From NCBI RefSeq assembly GCF_900156465.1, contig NZ_LT707064.1, positions 6,026,202-6,090,201 on the forward strand: a DNA stretch of 64,000 bases, given 5' to 3'. A program made the translations under genes and the position numbers. Each line of letters starts with the position of its first letter. Position 1 is the first letter of the stretch. The notes below the pieces were generated by a model, which was not told the origin of the DNA, did not search any database, and was given only the letters and a program-made list of their open reading frames with translations. Positions 17,880 through 26,722 of the stretch are shown here, in pieces. This DNA comes from Pseudomonas sp. 7SR1. Lineage in GTDB: Bacteria; Pseudomonadota; Gammaproteobacteria; Pseudomonadales; Pseudomonadaceae.

Positions 17880-18254
17880 ATGAGTTCGTCCACACCGCCG
17901 TCCAATACCGCCAAGCTGGACCGCATCCTCGCCGACGCCCAGCGCGACCGGGAAATGGGTTATCGCGACAAAGCCCTGAAAATGTATCCCCATGTCTGCG
18001 GCCGCTGCGCGCGTGAATTCTCTGGCAAGCGCTTGAGCGAACTGACCGTTCATCACCGCGACCACAACCACGACAACAACCCGCAGGACGGCTCCAACTG
18101 GGAGCTGCTGTGCCTGTATTGCCACGACAACGAGCATTCGCGCTACACCGACCAGCAGTATTTCGGGGACGGTTCCCTGAGCACGCCGAAGATCGCGAAG
18201 GCGACCCACAACCCTTTCGCCGCGCTGGCCGGGTTGATGAAAAAGGACGAGTGA
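17880..18254 (+). CDS. yajD: HNH nuclease YajD family
   Basis: A cytoplasmic protein of 124 residues. It contains an HNH fold with a zinc-binding CGRC (about 40-43), HHRDHNHDNNP (about 59-69) and NWELLCLYCHDNEHSR (about 74-89), so both CxxC pairs and the catalytic His are present. It ends with FAALAGLMKKDE. YajD-type HNH proteins are widely conserved but have no settled role. It starts at ATG 17880, and its neighbours do not suggest a restriction system. Confidence 0.85.
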   Translation: MSSSTPPSNTAKLDRILADAQRDREMGYRDKALKMYPHVCGRCAREFSGKRLSELTVHHRDHNHDNNPQDGSNWELLCLYCHDNEHSRYTDQQYFGDGSLSTPKIAKATHNPFAALAGLMKKDE

Positions 18255-18468
18255 ACGCTGCCACCCGAGAGATCTCACCCCAGTGTTCCAAGGTCCGTCG
18301 AGCGTTTTTCAGGGGGCAGGCCCGCTCTCACAGGTGAGCGGGCCATAGCAGCGCCAATGTGGAAACGAACCTGCTCGCGATAGCGATGCAAGAGCTTGCC
18401 CCATCGCGAACTCACCCCACTTCCGCATTCCCCGTATAATCGCGCCTTTTACCAAAGGCATCCTGCCC

Positions 18469-18939
18469 GTGGCCAACAAACGCTACAGCTGCATCGGTCT
18501 GTTCAACCCCAAGTCGCCGGAAAACGTCGGTTCGGTCATGCGTGCCGCCGGCTGCTACGGCGTGGCGTCGGTGTTCTACACCGGCAAGCGCTATGAACGC
18601 GCCGCCGACTTCGTCACCGACACCAAGAAAGTGCATTACGACATTCCCTTGATCGGCATCGACGACCTGAAAAAAATCCTGCCCCTGGGCTGCGTACCGG
18701 TGGCCGTTGAGCTGGTGGAAGGCGCCCGCCCCCTGCCCGAATACACGCATCCGGACCGGGCCCTGTACATCTTCGGCCCCGAAGACGGCTCGCTGGACAA
18801 GGACATCCGCGACTGGTGCGAGGATGTGGTGTACATCCCCACCAACGGCTGCATGAACCTGGCCGCCACCGTCAACGTCGTGCTCTACGACCGCATGGCC
18901 AAGGGCAACAACACACGCTCGGGGCCGCAATTCCGCTGA
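18469..18939 (+). CDS. TrmH/SpoU-family RNA methyltransferase
   Basis: A SPOUT-fold methyltransferase of 156 residues. It has FNPKSPENVGSVMRAAGCYG near the start (motif 1, about 12-31), ALYIFGPEDGSLD (motif 2, about 102-114) and VYIPTNGCMNLAATVNVVLYD (motif 3, about 124-144), which forms the knotted SAM-binding site. It probably 2'-O-methylates a tRNA or rRNA ribose. The target is not clear from sequence. The start is the GTG at 18469. A perfect TATAAT at 18435-18440 would be its -10 box, with only a weak -35 (TCACCC). Confidence 0.85.
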   Translation: MANKRYSCIGLFNPKSPENVGSVMRAAGCYGVASVFYTGKRYERAADFVTDTKKVHYDIPLIGIDDLKKILPLGCVPVAVELVEGARPLPEYTHPDRALYIFGPEDGSLDKDIRDWCEDVVYIPTNGCMNLAATVNVVLYDRMAKGNNTRSGPQFR

Positions 18940-19016
18940 CCGGTGCGAAATTCCATTGAACGACGGATCTGCTCCGACAGTCAGTTTTATACAAATTCCC
19001 ATACCGGAGACAGATC

Positions 19017-19394
19017 ATGAGCGATAACAATCCGTTCGAGCCGATTGAGTCCACCCCTTTTCAGTCCCGTCCCGTGCAAAACGTACATGGCTGGGAGCGC
19101 GCGGGCTCCCTGGCCGGCGGTGTGCTGATGATGGGCAAGGGCCTGCGTCGTGGCGGCATCATCGGTCTGGCTCAGTTGGCCATCGGCGGCATGGCGCTGG
19201 CCCGGGGCATCACCGGGCATTGCTCGGCCAAGACGCTGCTGGAAAAGAATCGTCAGAACCTGCGCAACGCACGCGCGCGGATCGAGCAGGCCGGCGATGA
19301 ACTGACCCGCATGAAGGCCAACGCCGAAGCGGCGACCCACACGGCCACGGTGACGGGGAATGATTCGTTGAGTTCGCCCAAGGCGGGGCTTTGA
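19017..19394 (+). CDS. DUF2892/YgaP-like membrane domain protein
   Basis: The product has 125 residues. A single glycine-rich hydrophobic hairpin (SLAGGVLMMGKGLRRGGIIGLAQLAIGGMALARGITGHC, about 30-70) is typical of the DUF2892 inner-membrane domain. It is followed by a charged coiled-coil tail (ARIEQAGDELTRMKANAEAA) that probably lies in the cytoplasm. No rhodanese domain is attached, unlike YgaP itself. The ATG at 19017 has GGAGA upstream. The role is unknown. Confidence 0.7.
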   Translation: MSDNNPFEPIESTPFQSRPVQNVHGWERAGSLAGGVLMMGKGLRRGGIIGLAQLAIGGMALARGITGHCSAKTLLEKNRQNLRNARARIEQAGDELTRMKANAEAATHTATVTGNDSLSSPKAGL

Positions 19395-19410
19395 TCGGGC
19401 AGATGCAACT

Positions 19411-19518
19411 GCGCTGATGGCCTTGGCGCCAACAGGCTCGCTCACACATTGATCGGATCGGACACAGATGATGTGCCCCTGAAGAACCAACGTGGGGACG
19501 AGCCTGCTCGCGATGGCA
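19411..19518. repeat. degenerate REP pair
   Basis: Two diverged REP copies face each other (around GATGGCCTTGGCGCCAACAGGCTCGCTC at the left and ACGAGCCTGCTCGCGATGGC at the right). They fill most of the gap between the convergent DUF2892 gene and the gene at 19522. Confidence 0.6.
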
Positions 19519-19521
19519 GTG

Positions 19522-20751
19522 TCACTGGAGCAAACGTGTATCCAGCACCGTAGAGCCCGCCCCCAGGATATTTTCGCTGAGCTGGACAAATTCCTCGGTA
19601 TCGACCGTTTCCAGGCGCATCGCCGCTTGCAGGACATCGTCCAGGGAGCGTTTGTTACGGGTCTTCAAGCGAATCTCCCGATCCAGCTCCTGCAGCAACA
19701 ACACCGCCCTGGCCACCGTCGCCGGGTTGACCTGCTCGCCGCGCAACGTCGTCACGCCCTTGCTGTCCCGGGCTAGGCGTTCATTCAGGGCCTGATAGCG
19801 GTCATCACTCATGCCGCCGGCGCGGCGCAGCAATTCCACGCCGTAATACTCGGCCAGGCCTTCGCTGATCCAGTCGCTGCGCTCGCTGTCGTTGATGCGC
19901 ACGAGCGCCTGCACCAACTCGCGCAGCAACGGGCTGTTGCCCCGTTCGCTGACCAGCGGCGGCCGGCTGTGCAGATAGATCGACTCATGACCGGCCTGGG
20001 CTCCCCGCCAGAAAGGATCGGCCGCGCCAACGATCAACAGCTTCGGCGGGTGCCGCGGGATCAGCGCCTGCACCTGCGGCCAGACGAACGTCAGCAGGGT
20101 CAGGACGTCCATCCGGCGCATGCCCTGGCCCTGGGGCGATGCGACTGTCACTTCGGTTTCGCCCAGGCGCGCGCGGCGACTGCCGAGCTTGCCGGCAAGT
20201 ATCCAGCCCGTGGGACGGTCGAACAGGCGTGACGGGTTATCGATGCGAAAGCGTTGCTTACCGATGCGCGGCCAAGGCGTTTCGACGCTTTTCCAGCCAT
20301 CGGGCAATGCCACTTCCAGGCGGGCTACCAGTTCCACACCGTCCTGCTGGTCGAGCCGGGCCGCCGGCACCAGGTCGTCGCCGCGCAACAACGCCCAGCC
20401 CGGGGTCATGCGGGTTTCGAAAGCGCCGCTCTTGCGCTCATGGCTGATGCGCACGCGATAGCTCAGGCTCGCCTTGTCGGGGCCCGGTTGCCAGACGCCT
20501 CGGGCCTCCTGGCCGGAGGTGAGCTGCCACTTCCCGTCTGCCTTGAAGTCGCTGTAGCGGCTACCGTCGCCCAGGTCGAAATCCAGGCTACGCACTGCCG
20601 AACCCCGTGCCAGGGTCAAGCGCACCTCGGCCTGGTCGCTTTTTGGCAACAGATGGACGTGATAGTCCAGGTCGACTTTCTGCGCCGCCCACAGCGGTCC
20701 GCTCAACGCCAGCCACCCAAGGACCAGCGTGCGTCTCAATCCTTCAGCCAT
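19522..20751 (-). CDS. secreted gluzincin-like protein lacking the zinc motif
   Basis: The product has 409 residues with a signal peptide (MAEGLRRTLVLGWLALSGPLWA). The first 200 residues resemble the beta-rich N-domain of M1/M61 peptidases. The helical C-terminal half has LLRELVQALVRI where a zinc peptidase would have HExxH, then the otherwise well-kept WISEGLAEYYGVELLRRAGG that normally supplies the third ligand Glu. Both histidines are missing, so it is probably a catalytically dead periplasmic homologue. The ATG at 20751 has AGGGGA 5 nt upstream. The family assignment is from motif layout only and is moderate. Confidence 0.6.
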   Translation of the reverse strand: MAEGLRRTLVLGWLALSGPLWAAQKVDLDYHVHLLPKSDQAEVRLTLARGSAVRSLDFDLGDGSRYSDFKADGKWQLTSGQEARGVWQPGPDKASLSYRVRISHERKSGAFETRMTPGWALLRGDDLVPAARLDQQDGVELVARLEVALPDGWKSVETPWPRIGKQRFRIDNPSRLFDRPTGWILAGKLGSRRARLGETEVTVASPQGQGMRRMDVLTLLTFVWPQVQALIPRHPPKLLIVGAADPFWRGAQAGHESIYLHSRPPLVSERGNSPLLRELVQALVRINDSERSDWISEGLAEYYGVELLRRAGGMSDDRYQALNERLARDSKGVTTLRGEQVNPATVARAVLLLQELDREIRLKTRNKRSLDDVLQAAMRLETVDTEEFVQLSENILGAGSTVLDTRLLQ

Positions 20752-20783
20752 GCACTTCCCCTGGTGTCGCGACGTCCGGTGGC

Positions 20784-21233
20784 TCAACCGGCGCGGAATA
20801 TCAGATGGTCTTCCCAGTCATCTTCGGCCACGCTGCCTTCGGCCAGCATGCGCCCGGACTGGGAAATGCGCTCATGGTGCACGGCGTCGCGGTCGCCGCA
20901 GACCAGGTGATGCCACAGCGGCAGGTCCTTGCCTTCGCTGACCAACCGGTAACCGCAGGTCGGCGGCAACCATTTGAACTCGTCGGCCTTGCCCGGCGTG
21001 AGCTGGATGCAATCGGGCACGAAATCGCGACGGTTGGGGTAGTTGGTGCACTGGCAGGTCTTGAGGTCCAGCAGTTTGCAGGCGATGCGCGTGTAATAGA
21101 CGCTGTTGTCTTCTTCATCCTCGAGCTTTTGCAGGCAGCAAAGACCGCAACCGTCACACAGCGACTCCCATTCCTGGGCATCGAGCTGATCGAGGGTCTT
21201 GCGTATCCAGAAGGGTTCGACTTTGGCGGCCAT
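20784..21233 (-). CDS. ycgN: YcgN family cysteine-cluster protein (UPF0260)
   Basis: The product has 149 residues, the usual size. The CxxCxxCC cluster is [17 protein letters not shown] (about 26-42), with more cysteines in [17 protein letters not shown] and CGYRL, consistent with metal or iron-sulfur binding. The family is conserved in gammaproteobacteria, but its role is not defined. ATG 21233 gives the conserved N-terminus [13 protein letters not shown]. No strong ribosome site is visible. It lies just upstream of the gluzincin-like gene on the same strand with a 32-nt gap. Confidence 0.85.
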   Translation of the reverse strand: MAAKVEPFWIRKTLDQLDAQEWESLCDGCGLCCLQKLEDEEDNSVYYTRIACKLLDLKTCQCTNYPNRRDFVPDCIQLTPGKADEFKWLPPTCGYRLVSEGKDLPLWHHLVCGDRDAVHHERISQSGRMLAEGSVAEDDWEDHLIFRAG

Positions 21234-21392
21234 GGCTCGGGCATCAACATCAGGTGGTGAAAAGGCCGACAGTCTAGTGCCGGGGCCTCGCCAGGCCAAG
21301 CATTGGCGACTGTCGGTAGGCGGGGCTTGTCAGGCCGGGCAACGGGCAGTAGGTTGCGTCATTCCCGTCCCGAACCCGAGCAGGTCATCTTC

Positions 21393-21986
21393 ATGAGCGC
21401 CAATCCCCGCATCGCCGATTACGCCATCCACCCGCAATTCATCGAACGCTGGTCTCCGCGCGCGTTCACCGGCGAGCCGATTGCCGAAGAAACCCTGATG
21501 GGCTTTTTCGAAGCCGCGCGCTGGGCGCCGTCGGCCTACAACTCGCAACCCTGGCGTTTCCTCTACGCACGCCGCGACACGCCGAACTGGGAGCGCTTCC
21601 TGGGCCTGCTCAACGAGTTCAATCGCAGTTGGGCCCAGCACGCCTCGGCATTGGTGATCGTCGTCTCGAAAACCACCTTCGCAGTACCCGGTGCCACCGA
21701 GGAAACCCCGGCTCAGAGCCACACTTTCGATACGGGAGCGGCCTGGGGTCACCTGGCGCTGCAAGCCAGCCTCAGTGGCTGGCATACCCACGGCATGGCC
21801 GGTTTCGACCACGAACTGACCCGCCAGGAACTGAAGATTCCCCAGGGCTACGCCCTGCACGCGGCCGTGGCGATCGGCAAGCTGGGGGACAAGTCCACCC
21901 TGGCCGAATACCTCCAGGCCCGGGAAACCCCAAGCCCGCGCCGGCCGTTGAGCGAGCTGGTGGCCGAAGGCGATTTCACCCTGTAG
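21393..21986 (+). CDS. nitroreductase family flavoprotein
   Basis: A cytoplasmic FMN-dependent oxidoreductase of 197 residues. The N-terminal RWSPRAFTGEPI and the conserved ARWAPSAYNSQPWRFLYARR (about 44-63) form the flavin-binding site. DTGAAWGHLALQASLSGWHTHGMAGFD (about 114-140) is the second family block. The physiological substrate cannot be read from the sequence. It stands alone between ycgN and the divergently placed hydroxyacid dehydrogenase. ATG 21393 has AGGT about 8 nt upstream. Confidence 0.85.
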   Translation: MSANPRIADYAIHPQFIERWSPRAFTGEPIAEETLMGFFEAARWAPSAYNSQPWRFLYARRDTPNWERFLGLLNEFNRSWAQHASALVIVVSKTTFAVPGATEETPAQSHTFDTGAAWGHLALQASLSGWHTHGMAGFDHELTRQELKIPQGYALHAAVAIGKLGDKSTLAEYLQARETPSPRRPLSELVAEGDFTL

Positions 21987-22036
21987 TCCTGCGCCAGCGT
22001 GGGGGCGAATGCGCTCCCACGACCGGTCCGGCCGTC

Positions 22037-22969
22037 TCAATAACCCCGGGCGAAGTCCACTTCCCCGCGCAGGGCTTCGCCCGCCTGATAGGCCCGCAGG
22101 TTTTCCAGGAACAATTGCACCAGCATCGGAGGCGATGTCGGTGCCGAGCTGTGACCGGTCAGCAACAGGCCCCATGCCGTCCAGAACGGGTGACGCTGTG
22201 GCAGCGGCTCCTGGCGGCAGACGTCGATCACCGCGCCGGCCAGGTGCCCGTCCTTCAAGGCCTGCACCAGGTCCGCGTCCACCACGGCCACGCCGCGACC
22301 GGCATTGATGAACAGCCCGGTAGGCTTGAATTGCCTGAACAGCGCCGTGTCATACACGTCGTGGGTCTGGGGCGTGTTGGGCAGCAGGTTGATGACGTAG
22401 TCCACCTCACCGACCAGGCGCGGCAGGTCCTTCATCGTCCCAACCTCGAGGAAAGGCGCCAGCTCCCGTGCCTCGCTGGCGATGCCATAGAGCTGCACGC
22501 CAAAGGGCACGAGGAACTTCGCCACACACTGGCCGATATCGCCGGTCCCTACAATCAACGCCTTGCGCCCCGCCAGGCCTTGCCCCTGGCGGTTGTCCCA
22601 CTTGCGCTCCACCTGGCTGACCAACCGCGCCAGCACTTCGCGTTCATGGCCAAGCATGTAGGTGAGCACGTATTCGGCCATCAGCTGGCCGAAAATGCCC
22701 ACGGCGCGGGTCAGACGATAGTCCCGCGTCAGGCCCTCGGCCAACAACGGCGTAATGCCTGCCCAGGTCGATTGCAGCCAGCGGGGTCGATGGCCCTGAC
22801 GCAACAGCGTCGCCAGCAGATCGGGCTGGCCAAGCCAGACCGGACAGTCGCTGGCCAGGCGCGACAGTTCGGCGGAGTCGCCGCTGGTCAGGACTTCGAG
22901 ATCGGGTGCAGCCTGGCGCAGCAATTGGGCATACACCGCGTGGTCGTGTTCGGCAATCAGAACGCGCAT
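22037..22969 (-). CDS. D-2-hydroxyacid dehydrogenase (GhrA-like)
   Basis: An NAD(P)-dependent reductase of 310 residues, probably acting on glyoxylate or hydroxypyruvate. The Rossmann motif is VGTGDIGQCVAKFL (about 140-153). The catalytic set is the Arg after NAGRG (about 235), the Glu in DVCRQEPLP, and the His in LLLTGHSSAPT, where most relatives have PHxSA. The substrate-binding loop STWAG is present. It is a single-gene unit. The TGHSSA form of the His motif fits the GhrA subgroup. Confidence 0.83.
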   Translation of the reverse strand: MRVLIAEHDHAVYAQLLRQAAPDLEVLTSGDSAELSRLASDCPVWLGQPDLLATLLRQGHRPRWLQSTWAGITPLLAEGLTRDYRLTRAVGIFGQLMAEYVLTYMLGHEREVLARLVSQVERKWDNRQGQGLAGRKALIVGTGDIGQCVAKFLVPFGVQLYGIASEARELAPFLEVGTMKDLPRLVGEVDYVINLLPNTPQTHDVYDTALFRQFKPTGLFINAGRGVAVVDADLVQALKDGHLAGAVIDVCRQEPLPQRHPFWTAWGLLLTGHSSAPTSPPMLVQLFLENLRAYQAGEALRGEVDFARGY

Positions 22970-23091
22970 GAATCAAACCTTTCAAAAACAGTGCAGACGA
23001 CTGCCGACAGAGTGTCGCTCCATCCATGCGGCAATCGCCAGGAAATCCAGTATCGTTCAAGAGGCGCCAGGACAGGCGCCCCTGGGGTGCG

Positions 23092-23385
23092 TCAGACCGG
23101 GTCGTTGCGGCGCAGCAACTCTTCGGGCAGATGCTCGATGTATTCGTCTTCGGCCGGTGGCATCTGCAAGTGATACCCCTGGGTGTCGAGGTTCTCCAGC
23201 ACCTTGTTGATGTCCTCGCGGGACAGCTGTCGCTCGGGGCTCAGCACCAGGTCGAACACATGGGTCGCCTTGCCGAAGGCAGCCAGCAATGGCTCGGGTA
23301 CCCGCGCCAGTGCATCGCTCTTGAGCACATAGAGGTACATCTCGTTTTTCTTCGAGCTGCGGTAAATGGAGCAGATACGTTTCAA
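23092..23385 (-). CDS. ycgL: YcgL domain protein
   Basis: The product has 97 residues and consists of the YcgL domain: [20 protein letters not shown] at the start, then [25 protein letters not shown] and the IDYxxP-like end [16 protein letters not shown]. Its function is undefined. Its ATG overlaps the rnd stop by 4 nt (ATGA), so it is translationally coupled to ribonuclease D. This arrangement is common in gammaproteobacteria and suggests an RNA-related role. Confidence 0.88.
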   Translation of the reverse strand: MKRICSIYRSSKKNEMYLYVLKSDALARVPEPLLAAFGKATHVFDLVLSPERQLSREDINKVLENLDTQGYHLQMPPAEDEYIEHLPEELLRRNDPV

Positions 23386-24515
23386 GGCTGTTCTCCGGCA
23401 GTGGCCAGGCTATCGAGCAGTGCCTGGCCCATCAATTCGCGGCGCCAGCCACGCAGCGAATCGGGCAATTGGTAAGGACCCTCGGGGAAGCCGCTCTTGA
23501 TCAGCGCTTCGAGGGTTTTCTTGCGCAGCATCAGTTCCGGGGCGATGCCCAGGCGTTCGGCCTCGGCCTGCCCCAGTGCCCGCAGTCGCTTGACCAGCGC
23601 CGAAGCCTCGATGGGCAACGGCTCTGGCACGGCCGGGGGCCATTGCTCGGGCGGCACGTTGGCGGCGCGTTTAATCAGGTCCAGCAAAAACTCGCCATCC
23701 TGGCGCACGGTACGTGGGTGCATGTCCTCGATTTTCGCCAGGGCACCGAGGTTATCCGGTTGGGTACGGGCCAGGGGCCATAGGGAATGCTCGCGTATGA
23801 TCCGGTTGCGTGGCAGGTCACGGGCCCGCGCCTCCCGCTCACGCCAGGCGCATAGTTCCCGCAGCACGGCCAGTTGGGCGCGGGACAGTTTCCAGGCCAG
23901 CTTGGCTTCGCGGTAGACCTCGTAAGGATCGACTTCGCGGCGCAGGTTGGCGACCAGCTCGGCGCCGTCTTCCAGAACCCAGGCGTACTTCTCATCGGAA
24001 AGCTTCGGGCGCAGTTGTACGAAAACTTCCGCCAGGTGCACTGCATCTTCGGCGGCGTAGCTGATCTGCGTCTCGGACAAGGGCCGCTGCAACCAGTCGG
24101 AACGGGTCTCGCCCTTGGGCAGCTCGATGCCCAGCACGTCTTGCACCAACCGCGAATAGCCCATGGAGAAACCCAGGTTCAGGTAGGCGGCGGCCAACTG
24201 GGTGTCGAACAATGGAGCGGGCAGGCTGCCCGTCAGGCGCAACAGCACTTCAAGGTCTTCGCTGCAGGCGTGCAGCACCTTGAGCACCGCCGGGTTTTCC
24301 AACAATGCCGCCAGGGGCTGCCAGTTATCGATGGTCAAGGGGTCGATCAGATAGGCACGCGTGCCATCGCCGATCTGCAGCAGGCCGGCAATGGGGTAAA
24401 AGGTGTCGACCCGCATGAATTCGGTGTCGAGGGCGACGAATGGCAACTGTTGCCATTCGGCGCAAAACCGACCGAGGCTATCGTTGTCGCGAATCCAGTG
24501 AATATCGATGGCCAC
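23382..24515 (-). CDS. rnd: ribonuclease D
   Basis: A 3'-5' exoribonuclease of 377 residues that trims tRNA precursors in the cytoplasm. The DEDDy exonuclease domain comes first, with [16 protein letters not shown] (Exo I, about 22-37), [14 protein letters not shown] (Exo II) and [15 protein letters not shown] (Exo III with the Tyr). An HRDC domain follows (about 200-290). I chose the GTG at 24515 because GGGAGA lies 5 nt upstream and the length fits. The frame extends to 24584 without a better start. It is coupled to ycgL. Confidence 0.92.
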   Translation of the reverse strand: MAIDIHWIRDNDSLGRFCAEWQQLPFVALDTEFMRVDTFYPIAGLLQIGDGTRAYLIDPLTIDNWQPLAALLENPAVLKVLHACSEDLEVLLRLTGSLPAPLFDTQLAAAYLNLGFSMGYSRLVQDVLGIELPKGETRSDWLQRPLSETQISYAAEDAVHLAEVFVQLRPKLSDEKYAWVLEDGAELVANLRREVDPYEVYREAKLAWKLSRAQLAVLRELCAWREREARARDLPRNRIIREHSLWPLARTQPDNLGALAKIEDMHPRTVRQDGEFLLDLIKRAANVPPEQWPPAVPEPLPIEASALVKRLRALGQAEAERLGIAPELMLRKKTLEALIKSGFPEGPYQLPDSLRGWRRELMGQALLDSLATAGEQP

Positions 24516-24731
24516 ACGGCTCTCCCTTGAAGAATGGCGCGCAGTATATATCGCCGTCAGCGATTGCGAGCATCCATAGAGCAAGAGCCTGAGAGAAATC
24601 GCCTGCGCAACGGCAAGAATAGTCCTACATTTTGATTTATTGCTCGACAGCAGTCAGGGCGTCACTCGGACATGCCCGCCGCTAAAGGGGCGGTCCGATG
24701 AAAGATTGAACGCCCCGGATGAAAGCAAACA

Positions 24732-26381
24732 TCATTGGCGAGCCAGCACTCCATCGATCACGGCGCCGCGACAGTTGGCGAACATGTCCAGATCCGGGTT
24801 GTAGACCTTGCTGTTGACCTCCAGCAACCCAAGCATCGAATGGAACAGGTTGTCCTGGGACAGGGGCTTTTCCCGACTCAGTTGAAGGCAATGGGTGTCG
24901 ACCGAAAAGGACTTCTGATAGCTGTCGGAAAACCAGGCGAGCATTGCCACGTGCTTCTGCTGCTCAGGGGCCAGCATATAGGGCGTGCCATGCAGGAACA
25001 GGTTGTATTCGCCCAGGGACTCGCCATGGTCCGACAGATACAGCATGGCCGTGTCGACCTTGTCCTGATTGGCCCGCAACAGGTCGATCAAGGTCGATAG
25101 CACGTGATCGGTGTACACCAAAGTGTTGTCGTAGCCGTTGACGATGCTTTCGCGACTGCAATTGTTCAACGCGTTGCTTTCGCACACTGGGGTGAAATGT
25201 TCGTACTGCTTGGGATAACGCTTGAAGTATTCCGGCCCGTGGCTGCCCATCTGGTGCAAGACCAGCACCGTATCCTTGTCCAGGGTGTCGATGAAATGCT
25301 GCAGCCCCTGCAACAGGATCTCGTCGCGACATTCGCTATTGGCGCACAGGTCCGGGTCCTTGAGATTGCTCACGTCCTGAACGGTGACCCGGTCGCAGGT
25401 GCCCTTGCAGCCGGACTGGTTGTCCCGCCAGATCACTTCCAGGCCGGCGCGCTTGAGCACGTCCAACAGGCCTTCTTCGTTCCTGGCCTTGCTGGCGTCA
25501 TAATCCTTGCGCCCCATGTTGGAAAACATGCACGGCACCGACACAGCGGTTTCGGTGCCGCAGGAATGCACGTCGGTGAAGGCGATCAGGCCGGCCTCGT
25601 GGTCCAGGTTCGGCGTGGTGTCGCGGTTATAGCCGAGGATGCCGAAGTTCTCGGCGCGGGCGCTCTCCCCTACCACCAGTACGGTGAGGGACTTGCGGGC
25701 ATGGGTCTGCCAGGCCGGATCGCGACTCGCATCCTCCCCCAGCCTGATGAACGGTTGTTCGGCGGACGCGACCTGCTCACGCAGGTAGCCGAATGAGGCG
25801 CCGATGTAGTTGCTCGGCACGACCATCAGGCGCAACTCGTGGTGGTTGCGAAACAATGACGACAATCCTTGGTAATTGATCAACGCGACCCCACCGATGA
25901 CGGCCGCAGAAACCATACCAACCAATAACTTGCTTAATAACTCCCTGGGCCACCGGCGATAGTTGATCGGCATCTTCCACAACAACCAGGACGGCAATAC
26001 GCCGAGCAATCCTAAGTAGGCAAACAACTTCAATGACAATAGATCACGCACTTCCGTGGCGTTGGTTTCGGCGAAGTTGCGAAACATGCCGGCATCGATC
26101 AGCACACCGTACTGGGCCATGAAATAGGCAACGCCGGCGCTGATCAAGAACAGCAGTATCAACACGGGCTTGAGCACTGGACGGAACGCCACGAGGGTGA
26201 GCACCAGGTTGAAGGCACAGAAGATCATCACGACAAATGCCAGGCCCATCAGCATGCCCCGGCCATCGGTCGCCGTGATGCTCAGCAAGTGCTCCCATAG
26301 AACAGTGTTGAAGGCAACGAGTAAAAAGGCACTGGCGACCAGCGTCACCCACTCGGGGCGCACGGCTTTAATAGGCAGCAT
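24732..26381 (-). CDS. eptA: phosphoethanolamine transferase (EptA family)
   Basis: An inner-membrane enzyme of 549 residues that adds phosphoethanolamine to lipid A on the periplasmic side and so lowers sensitivity to cationic peptides. Five N-terminal transmembrane segments (about 11-175) precede a sulfatase-fold domain. VVGESARAENFGILGYNRDTTPN (about 237-259) and SCGTETAVSVPCMFS (about 273-287, with the catalytic Thr) are clear, as are SHGPEYFKRYP and YLSDHGESLGE for zinc. Six or more cysteines would form disulfides. ATG 26381 has AGGAAG at a long 12-nt distance. It is divergent from a LysR gene. EptB- or CptA-like targets are less likely. Confidence 0.88.
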   Translation of the reverse strand: MLPIKAVRPEWVTLVASAFLLVAFNTVLWEHLLSITATDGRGMLMGLAFVVMIFCAFNLVLTLVAFRPVLKPVLILLFLISAGVAYFMAQYGVLIDAGMFRNFAETNATEVRDLLSLKLFAYLGLLGVLPSWLLWKMPINYRRWPRELLSKLLVGMVSAAVIGGVALINYQGLSSLFRNHHELRLMVVPSNYIGASFGYLREQVASAEQPFIRLGEDASRDPAWQTHARKSLTVLVVGESARAENFGILGYNRDTTPNLDHEAGLIAFTDVHSCGTETAVSVPCMFSNMGRKDYDASKARNEEGLLDVLKRAGLEVIWRDNQSGCKGTCDRVTVQDVSNLKDPDLCANSECRDEILLQGLQHFIDTLDKDTVLVLHQMGSHGPEYFKRYPKQYEHFTPVCESNALNNCSRESIVNGYDNTLVYTDHVLSTLIDLLRANQDKVDTAMLYLSDHGESLGEYNLFLHGTPYMLAPEQQKHVAMLAWFSDSYQKSFSVDTHCLQLSREKPLSQDNLFHSMLGLLEVNSKVYNPDLDMFANCRGAVIDGVLARQ

Positions 26382-26437
26382 AATGATTGATGGCTTCCTG
26401 AAAGTTGCTCTTTGAAAAAGAACTGCCGAAACTAAGT

Positions 26438-26502
26438 GTGAAAATTCGTTTTTCACGACAACACAAACTTTAGGTAGGCCACCATCAATTTTTCGTGAAA
26501 AA
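26438..26502. promoter_or_regulatory. two related palindromes upstream of eptA
   Basis: GTGAAAA-N5-TTTTCAC (26438-26456) and TTTTTC-GT-GAAAAA (26489-26502) are two perfect palindromes sharing the GTGAAAAA/TTTTTCAC half-site. They lie 57-121 nt before the eptA start in the 341-nt gap shared with the divergent LysR gene and are likely operator sites. I see no other gene in this gap. Confidence 0.5.
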
Positions 26503-26722
26503 GTTGCTACTAAATTATTTTTTAAGAGGCACACATCAAGTGTCGGGGCGGCAGCCGAAGCGGGCCGGACTCGTCTTCGTGCCTGTCGTGTTCCCTACAC
26601 TATCTGTCCCGTTCCCGACCGTGAAACAGCCTGCGCGGCATTCACTTGGAACCATCGTTCCGCTAGGATCATCGGTCTGGTTTGCGCAAGATCCGCGCAA
26701 GGAGCACAGCGAGAAGCAACGG

